Below, one piece after another: positions 58,763 through 64,000 of a stretch of 64,000 nucleotides of DNA (position 1 is the first letter of the stretch; the number at the start of each line of letters is the position of its first letter). The DNA is taken from contig NZ_PCPZ01000004.1 in the NCBI RefSeq assembly GCF_002979865.1, forward strand, positions 248,001 through 312,000. The letters run 5' to 3'. This DNA comes from Arthrobacter sp. MYb214 (lineage in GTDB: Bacteria; Actinomycetota; Actinomycetes; Actinomycetales; Micrococcaceae). The notes below the pieces were generated by a model, which was given only the letters and a program-made list of their open reading frames with translations, ran no database searches and had not been told where the DNA came from. The position numbers and the translations under genes were made by a program.

Positions 58763-59680
58763 GTGATCAACTACACCCTGCGCCAGCTGCAGTACTTCGT
58801 CGCCGTCGCTGAACTCGGCTCCATCTCCGCCGCAGCGAAGCAGTGCCATATTTCCCAGGCAGCCATGTCCCAGTCCATGGACGAGCTGGAACGCGCCGTC
58901 GGCTCGCAGCTGCTGGTGCGCAGACGTGCCCGCGGCGTGGTGCTCACGGCTGTCGGCACCGACTTCCTGCTGGACTCGCGGGCCCTGGTGCGCCATGCCG
59001 AAGAAGTGCAGGACCAGATTGTCGAACGCCAGACCAAGCTCTCCGGCCCTTTGGTGATCGGCTGCTATTCCTCGCTGGCCGCTTTCTGGATCCCGGTGAT
59101 CTGCGAACGCTTCACCAATGTGCACCCGGACTTGCAGGTCACCCTCGTGGAGGGGGACGGGGCCGACCTGCAGGAGCGCATGCTCAAGGGCCACCTGGAT
59201 GCGGTGCTCACCCATACCCGCCACCTGCTGCCGCAGGTCTCTTCGCGTACGGTGATGTCGGGCCGGCCCTATGTGCTGGTGGGAGGCAATCACCGGCTGG
59301 CCGATCGCACCTCCGTCGCCTTGAGCGAACTGGCCGACGACGACTTCGTCTCCCTGGACATCCCCACGGTGCGCGATAACCAGCTGGTGAATCTTCGCAT
59401 GTCGGGCTTGGACCCCAAGGTGCGGTGGAGTTCGCAGAGCTTCGAGGCGGTGCGCGGGATGGTGGCTCGGGGTTTGGGCTATACCGTTCTGGTGCAGCGC
59501 CCGCCGGTCAACCTGAGCTACGACGGCTTGCCGCTGTCGGTATTGGAGATCGAGGGCGAGGTTGGCGTGAGCGATATCTGCGTGGCCTACACCGCTTCGG
59601 ACCGCCCTAGCTTGCGGCTGCGCGCGTTCTTGGATTTCTGCGAGGAAGCCGGAGCCGAGAAAGAGCGCAAGGCCGGTTAG
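58763..59680 (+). CDS. LysR-family transcriptional regulator
   Basis: 305 residues from a GTG start. TAGACT at 58751-58756 ends six bases before the GTG, so the transcript may be leaderless. Winged helix LRQLQYFVAVAELGSISAAA, CHISQAAMSQSMDELE; a complete effector domain follows, including GPLVIGCYSSLAAFWIPVI. It lies between two paralogous hydrolase genes and beside an MHS transporter and is the obvious candidate regulator of both units. It also resembles the LysR at 25.4 kb in the LVIGCY/LTVGCF segment. Confidence 0.88.
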   Translation: MINYTLRQLQYFVAVAELGSISAAAKQCHISQAAMSQSMDELERAVGSQLLVRRRARGVVLTAVGTDFLLDSRALVRHAEEVQDQIVERQTKLSGPLVIGCYSSLAAFWIPVICERFTNVHPDLQVTLVEGDGADLQERMLKGHLDAVLTHTRHLLPQVSSRTVMSGRPYVLVGGNHRLADRTSVALSELADDDFVSLDIPTVRDNQLVNLRMSGLDPKVRWSSQSFEAVRGMVARGLGYTVLVQRPPVNLSYDGLPLSVLEIEGEVGVSDICVAYTASDRPSLRLRAFLDFCEEAGAEKERKAG

Positions 59681-59707
59681 AACCCGTAGGTTCCAACCGG
59701 CCTGCGC
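59665..59707. terminator. Bidirectional terminator spanning the LysR stop
   Basis: A long imperfect stem pairs 59665-59684 with 59689-59707, with a 4-nt loop, including the LysR stop codon. It lies between convergent LysR and transporter genes. Confidence 0.65.
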
Positions 59708-59724
59708 TCCAGCCAGTCGGGAGG

Positions 59725-61074
59725 CTAGTGGCTCATTTCCTCGGCCTCGAGGTCGGCGTCGCGGCCTTCCTTGATGCCGCGCATGGCCAGGGCGGCGACG
59801 ATGAATGCGGCGGCCCAAACGGCTCCGGCGATCCACAGCGATCCGCCGCCCAGCAGCACCAGGCCTGCAACGATCATCGGGGTGAAACCCGCGCCCACGG
59901 TGGAGGAGAGCTGGTAGACCAGCGAAGCGCCGGTGTAGCGGATGCGGGTTGGGAACAGCTCCGCGGTGAACGCGCCGAACGGCCCGAAGATGAAGGCCTG
60001 GATGATGCCGTTGGCCACGAACAGCGCGATGGCGAACAGCCACAGCTGGCCCAGTTCCAGCATCCACATGATCGGCAGGGCGGCCACGGCGCCGGCGAGG
60101 ATGCCGACCATCATGACCGGGCGGCGGCCCAGCTTGTCTGAATAGCGCGATGAAACCCAGATGCCCACCACGGTCAACGCGGCGCCAATGGCCTTGATGT
60201 TCAGCACCGCAGTGCGGTCCATGCCGACTTCCTCGACCACGTAGGAGATGGCCCAGACGGTCATCAGGCCCTGCACCGTGTAGGAGCTCATGCCCACCAA
60301 GGTTCCGCGGATGACGGACTTCGGGTACTTGGTGATGACCTCCATGAAGGGGGTCTTGCGCTCTTCTGCCTTGTTTTCCAACGCGAGGAACAGCGGGGAC
60401 TCGGTGACCTTCAGCCGGATGACCAGCCCGATGCCCACCAGCGCGATGCTGATCAGGAACGGAATGCGCCAGCCCCAGGCCAGGAACTGCTCATTGGGCA
60501 TGAGCGAGACGGCCGAGACTGCCAACGTGGCCATCACGGCGCCGGCCGGGCCGCCCATGTTCGCGAAGCTCGCCGCGAAGCCGCGGCGCTCCTTCGGCGC
60601 GTGCTCCAGTGCCATCAGCATGGCCCCGCCCCATTCGCCGCCCACGGCCAGGCCCTGGACGATGCGCAAGATGATCAGCGCGATCGGGGCCAGCATGCCG
60701 ATCTGCGCGGTGGGAGGAAGCAGGCCGATCAGTGTCGAGGCACCGCCCATCATCGCCATCGAGGTGATCAGCACGCCCTTGCGGCCGATCTTGTCGCCGA
60801 AGTGGCCGAACACGATGCCGCCCAGCGGTCGGGCCAGATATCCCACGGCCAAGGTGGCAAAGGAAGCGAAGATGGCTACGCCCGGGGTCAGGCCAACGAA
60901 GAAGACCTTGTTGAAGACCAGCGAGGCCGCGGTGGCGTAGAGGATGAAATCGTAGAATTCGATTGCGCTGCCGATGAAGCTGGAAGCCAGGATCCGGCGC
61001 ATCTGCGGGGATTTCAGCGAGGGAACCAACGCTTGTGCCTCCACGCCGTTGCCATTATTCAGGGTGCTGCTCAT
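59725..61074 (-). CDS. MFS transporter, metabolite:H+ symporter (MHS) family
   Basis: 449 residues, 12 predicted helices, with SSFIGSAIEFYDFILYATAASLVF, GYLARPLGGIVFGHFGDKIGRKG and RIVQGLAVGGEWGGAMLMALEHAP. It is strongly similar to the MHS transporter at 27.9 kb. It starts in the ATGA overlap with the metallo-beta-lactamase-fold gene, so the two are co-translated: the transporter would import a substrate that the hydrolase then opens or cleaves. The substrate is probably an organic acid or ester. Confidence 0.88.
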   Translation of the reverse strand: MSSTLNNGNGVEAQALVPSLKSPQMRRILASSFIGSAIEFYDFILYATAASLVFNKVFFVGLTPGVAIFASFATLAVGYLARPLGGIVFGHFGDKIGRKGVLITSMAMMGGASTLIGLLPPTAQIGMLAPIALIILRIVQGLAVGGEWGGAMLMALEHAPKERRGFAASFANMGGPAGAVMATLAVSAVSLMPNEQFLAWGWRIPFLISIALVGIGLVIRLKVTESPLFLALENKAEERKTPFMEVITKYPKSVIRGTLVGMSSYTVQGLMTVWAISYVVEEVGMDRTAVLNIKAIGAALTVVGIWVSSRYSDKLGRRPVMMVGILAGAVAALPIMWMLELGQLWLFAIALFVANGIIQAFIFGPFGAFTAELFPTRIRYTGASLVYQLSSTVGAGFTPMIVAGLVLLGGGSLWIAGAVWAAAFIVAALAMRGIKEGRDADLEAEEMSH

Positions 61075-62117
61075 CGTACTGCCGCCATTTCACTGTTGAC
61101 GCGGGAAAAGGATATCGTGTCCAGATCGTTGGGCACTAGGTAGTTGCCGGAGAATTTCGCGGCGTGGGCTTCCCAGACCTGCAAAGGCGTAGTTCCGGGG
61201 ACCAGATGGTGCAGGGCCAGAGTGCGCGCCCCGGCCTCGTGCGCGATCTCGATCGCCTGCTCCGGCGAGGTGTGCGAGGCGCGGTGGTGGTCCATCGAAG
61301 CCTGGGCTTCCAAGGTGCCAACCGAACCGTAGGCGCGTTGCACCCAGTCGAAGTCGATGGCCTCATGAAGCAGCAGGTCGGTATCCTTCGCCAGGGCCAC
61401 CAGGTTCTGGCAGGGCGCGGTGTCTCCGGAAATGGCCACCGAGCCTTCTGCGGTATCGAAGCGGAAGGCGAAGGCCGGAGCAATCGGCGGGTGCTTGACC
61501 AGTGTTGCGGTCACCGTGACCAGCTCGTCGCGGTAGATCTCGAACGGCGCGAAGCCCTTCGGTGTCGGGTTCTCGTTGGGGTGGTACCCGCTGCCGGCCG
61601 GAATCTCGATATCCGAGGCGATGAAGTGGTCCAGCGGGGAGGGGCGCAGGGCGTCGATCACGCGGTCATTCAGGTCCGTGGCGTAGGCCTGCATCAGATG
61701 CTCGAACATCGAGGCAGTGCCCGGGGTCGGGTTCTGCGCGAAGACCGGCTGCGGGGCGGTCACTGCGCGCGGGGAGGCAGGTGGCAGGGCGCCGCGGTCG
61801 CCGGGGCCGATGATGGAAATCGGAGCCTTGCCCGCTGGCAGGGTGAACATTCCGAAGATGGCCAGCGAAGCCAGGTCGATGGTGTGATCGGAGTGCAAGT
61901 GCGTGAGGAAGATGCCGCGAAGGTTCGCAGGGGTGAAGCCGGCTTTCATCAGCTGGTTGCCCACGCCGGTTCCGGCATCCACCAGGTAGACGCTTTCGCC
62001 CACGACTACGGCGGTGGAAATTCCCGCCCGCTTGCCGGCGTTCTCGCCAGTCCACCAGCGGGGTCCGCCGGCGGTGCCCAGCGTAACGACGTGGGGATTG
62101 AGATTGGTGGAGGCCAT
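61071..62117 (-). CDS. Metallo-beta-lactamase-fold hydrolase, copy 2
   Basis: 348 residues. The zinc motif is LTHLHSDH; VTLGTAGGPRWWTGENAGKRAGISTAVVVGESVYLVDAGTGVG at the N-terminus and ISGDTAPCQNL and LALHHLVPGTTP further on match copy 1. First gene of a two-gene unit with the MHS transporter (4-bp overlap). It belongs to the RNase Z/arylsulfatase-like branch but has no feature that fixes the substrate. Codon use is GC-rich like its neighbours, unlike copy 1, so copy 1 is more likely the incoming or relaxed one. Confidence 0.83.
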   Translation of the reverse strand: MASTNLNPHVVTLGTAGGPRWWTGENAGKRAGISTAVVVGESVYLVDAGTGVGNQLMKAGFTPANLRGIFLTHLHSDHTIDLASLAIFGMFTLPAGKAPISIIGPGDRGALPPASPRAVTAPQPVFAQNPTPGTASMFEHLMQAYATDLNDRVIDALRPSPLDHFIASDIEIPAGSGYHPNENPTPKGFAPFEIYRDELVTVTATLVKHPPIAPAFAFRFDTAEGSVAISGDTAPCQNLVALAKDTDLLLHEAIDFDWVQRAYGSVGTLEAQASMDHHRASHTSPEQAIEIAHEAGARTLALHHLVPGTTPLQVWEAHAAKFSGNYLVPNDLDTISFSRVNSEMAAVR

Positions 62118-62266
62118 GGAATGCGCCCTTTCTTTGGTTCAAGTGCTGCATTCAATTCTTATGCGCTGGATCACATTCGTAAAACTGTTTTTATCAACCA
62201 ACTAAATAGGTTTAGCCGATAATAGGTTGGGTATGCTCATAGCATCGACGCAAACCAAGGAGGGTC

Positions 62267-62650
62267 ATGTCCGAGCAAGATCGCAGCCGGCTTTCACGCT
62301 GGATATTGCCACGGGGCAGTGAGCCTGACCCGCGCTTCACGCTGGCCAACGAGCGCACCTTCTTGGCCTGGATTCGAACTTCGCTAGCCTTCCTCGCGGG
62401 CGGCACAGCGCTGGAGGCCTTCGCCGCAGAGGCCTTCCCGTCGCCAGTTCGCACCTGGCTGGCGGTGCTGGTGATCGGCGTCGGCATCCTGATTGCTGCC
62501 GGTGCAGCCGTGCGCTGGGTCCGCGTGGAACGCAGCATGCGCACCGGCAGGCCGTTGCCGATTCCCGCCATTGTCCCGCTGCTGGCATTCGGTGCCGTGG
62601 TGGCCTCACTGGCGGCGATCGCCATGATTTTCTGGTCCCTCAGCTCGTGA
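62267..62650 (+). CDS. DUF202 (YidH-type) membrane protein
   Basis: 127 residues. The hallmark LANERTFLAWIRTSLAFLAGG occurs at about 26-46, and three hydrophobic helices are predicted. Family function is not established. It overlaps the next DUF202 gene, with which it presumably forms a complex or works in tandem. Confidence 0.82.
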   Translation: MSEQDRSRLSRWILPRGSEPDPRFTLANERTFLAWIRTSLAFLAGGTALEAFAAEAFPSPVRTWLAVLVIGVGILIAAGAAVRWVRVERSMRTGRPLPIPAIVPLLAFGAVVASLAAIAMIFWSLSS

Positions 62651-62976
62651 TGAAAGAGCCCATCGAGATCAGCGACCCGGGGTTGCAGCCAGAGCGCACC
62701 GTCTTCGCGTGGAACCGGACAATGGTTTCATTTCTCGTGGTTTCCGCGGTCTTCCTGCGCTGGCTTCCGCACTATGGCCTGGCCGTGATCCTGCTGATTG
62801 CGATATCTTCCTCGATGGCATTCGGGATTCTGCTCTCGCAGCGTGCCCGGTACCGGAAAATGGCGCAAGGCGTGAAGGCTGAACGCGTCAGCGCGGATGT
62901 TCTCGCCGTGCTGCTGACAACAGCGGTGCTGCTGGCTCTAGGCGCTTGCGCGATCATCCTTGTGCTCGGCGCCTAG
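62647..62976 (+). CDS. DUF202-family membrane protein, second
   Basis: 109 residues; the GTG at 62647 and the ATG at 62650 are both in frame at the end of the preceding gene. LQPERTVFAWNRTMVSFLVV is the short DUF202 variant of the ERTxLAWxRT motif, with three hydrophobic helices. Tandem long and short DUF202 genes are common in actinobacteria; function unknown. Confidence 0.8.
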   Translation: MMKEPIEISDPGLQPERTVFAWNRTMVSFLVVSAVFLRWLPHYGLAVILLIAISSSMAFGILLSQRARYRKMAQGVKAERVSADVLAVLLTTAVLLALGACAIILVLGA

Positions 62977-63145
62977 TTCCGGGTGCTCGCCAGGCGCAGG
63001 TTTATCGAGGCTGCGGCAGTAGCGGCCAGAGGAGTTGCAGGCGCGGCGCGAGTGCTGTTCCGGCCCTATTGCGAATGCCCGGGCCGGTGCAGCCAGTCCA
63101 GGCGCTCTAGCTGTACCGGTGCTGGGACCCGGATTTACCGAAGGG

Positions 63146-63616
63146 TCAGGGCCCATGGAGCTCGAGAATCTCCGCGGAGCTGAATGCTACCGATTCCGCG
63201 AGCTTTTGCACCGCTGCATAACGCTGTGACTCCGCATCGATATCCTTGTGGAACCGGGAATTTCTTTCGTCCCTATCAGCCTCGAACTTCTTTCCGGCGA
63301 GAGCCAGCTCCCGGGCAATTAATGCTGCCAATCCGTCACGCAGTTGTTCCAGGGAGGTGTTGGAAATTTCCAATCTTCGGTTAGCTGCGCTCAGAACGGC
63401 ATCAGGGTAGCCGGCGGCATCGAGTTGGCCGCGCATGAAATCGCTGGTCAAGAACTCTGTTTCCTCGGCTGCGGGCTGGCGGTTGAAAACGGCGGCAACC
63501 CGGTACGCGCCGGGCGCCTTGTCGCTGAGCAAAGTTCCCGGCAGAGAGTTCATGAGCACCGGGCCTATCTTCAGCGGCTGGTGCTTCTTGCCAAGAGTGC
63601 GGGAGAAGTCCATCAT
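63146..63616 (-). CDS. Hypothetical protein
   Basis: About 156 residues from one of two adjacent ATGs (63616, 63613), which follow GGAAAGGAA. Soluble and helical, with LRDGLAALIARELALAGKKFEADRDERN suggesting a coiled coil in the C-terminal half. No family recognised. It is 80 bp downstream of the zinc-ribbon gene on the same strand and may be co-transcribed with it. Confidence 0.55.
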   Translation of the reverse strand: MMDFSRTLGKKHQPLKIGPVLMNSLPGTLLSDKAPGAYRVAAVFNRQPAAEETEFLTSDFMRGQLDAAGYPDAVLSAANRRLEISNTSLEQLRDGLAALIARELALAGKKFEADRDERNSRFHKDIDAESQRYAAVQKLAESVAFSSAEILELHGP

Positions 63617-63695
63617 GGCTTTTCCTTTCCATGTCCGTTCCATGCCGGCGACCAGGGTGCTCTGCCGTGGGCAGCAGCGCCTGGCGCCAGCTCAG

Positions 63696-63983
63696 CTAGG
63701 CTTGCCGTAGGGTTGCTTGGCCCGTAGCAGGCAAGATGTCCACGCGGCGCTCTGGTCCCTGTAGTGGTTCTTGCGAACTGTAGGCAACCTTGCGCCATCC
63801 GCATGAGGTGCAGGTCCAGAGCACTTCACGCATCGTTACCAGCATGTCCTGGCGCTGGCCAGCTTCGTGGCCGCCTTCGTTGTCCCATCTCTTGAGCTGG
63901 TTTTGATCATCGACGAATCGACGGGTTTCTGTTTCAACCAAGGTATTTCTGTAGCACCTCGGACAGCTGTTCGGCTTGTCCAT
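63696..63983 (-). CDS. Small zinc-ribbon protein
   Basis: 95 residues, ATG at 63983 with GGAGGGA upstream. Two CxxC knuckles, CPRC (7-10) and CTSC (58-61), form a likely zinc ribbon around a charged middle segment. Function unknown; such proteins often bind nucleic acid or other proteins. Confidence 0.62.
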   Translation of the reverse strand: MDKPNSCPRCYRNTLVETETRRFVDDQNQLKRWDNEGGHEAGQRQDMLVTMREVLWTCTSCGWRKVAYSSQEPLQGPERRVDILPATGQATLRQA

Positions 63984-64000
63984 GACATTCCCTCCGTTGC

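Overview
The window looks like chromosome of a high-GC actinobacterium of the Arthrobacter/Glutamicibacter type (Micrococcaceae). This rests on the GC-rich codon use, many GTG/TTG starts, several apparently leaderless starts, and the gene families present (GntR/FCD regulators, MHS-type transporters, two-component flavin monooxygenases, LLM and Baeyer-Villiger monooxygenases). The genus is an inference. I see no rRNA, tRNA, CRISPR array, transposase or replication origin.

Layout. 1-2.5 kb: a truncated LysR gene divergent from an acyl-CoA synthetase. 2.6-6.2 kb: a membrane glycosyltransferase, a small membrane protein and a divergent EAL/GGDEF pair, which together look like a c-di-GMP-linked polysaccharide locus. 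6.2-7.7 kb: a SulP transporter. 7.7-10.8 kb: a gene-poor, lower-GC stretch with a secreted protein, a small companion, a gene remnant and the first two copies of a hairpin-plus-conserved-tail repeat. A third copy, in the same orientation, lies beyond an MFS/MarR efflux pair. 12.9-14.1 kb: glycerate kinase.

14.1-22.6 kb: an aromatic catabolic cluster framed by two paralogous GntR genes. It holds a HAPMO-type Baeyer-Villiger monooxygenase, a carboxylesterase, a class A hydroxylase, an extradiol dioxygenase and a FAH-family hydrolase. 22.9-34 kb: a broken SDR, a eugenol/vanillyl-alcohol-oxidase-like flavoprotein with its LysR, an LLM monooxygenase, an MHS transporter, and an HpaB-type hydroxylase operon. 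The last gene of that operon fuses a flavin reductase to a GntR/FCD regulator. 34-47.8 kb: a lipoprotein, three paralogous zinc alcohol dehydrogenases, an SsuA/TauA-type ABC transporter with two homologous binding proteins, an aldehyde dehydrogenase, and CdaR with a GntP-family permease.

48.4-57.5 kb is the most distinctive segment. Two nearly identical SAM (S-box) riboswitches precede two consecutive transcription units. The first encodes a ribose-type ABC importer (binding lipoprotein, double ATPase, two permeases) followed by a DszA-like LLM monooxygenase. The second encodes two DszC/SfnB-like acyl-CoA-dehydrogenase-fold monooxygenases. My reading is a methionine/SAM-starvation response that imports a hydrophilic organosulfur compound and removes its sulfur oxidatively. 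57.6-62.1 kb: two paralogous metallo-beta-lactamase-fold hydrolases, a LysR and an MHS transporter. 62.2-64 kb: two DUF202 membrane proteins and two small unassigned genes.

Overall this is a catabolic and scavenging region: flavin monooxygenases, their transporters and local regulators dominate. The best candidates for new biology are the SAM-riboswitch organosulfur system, the flavin reductase-GntR fusion, and the hairpin-tail repeats.
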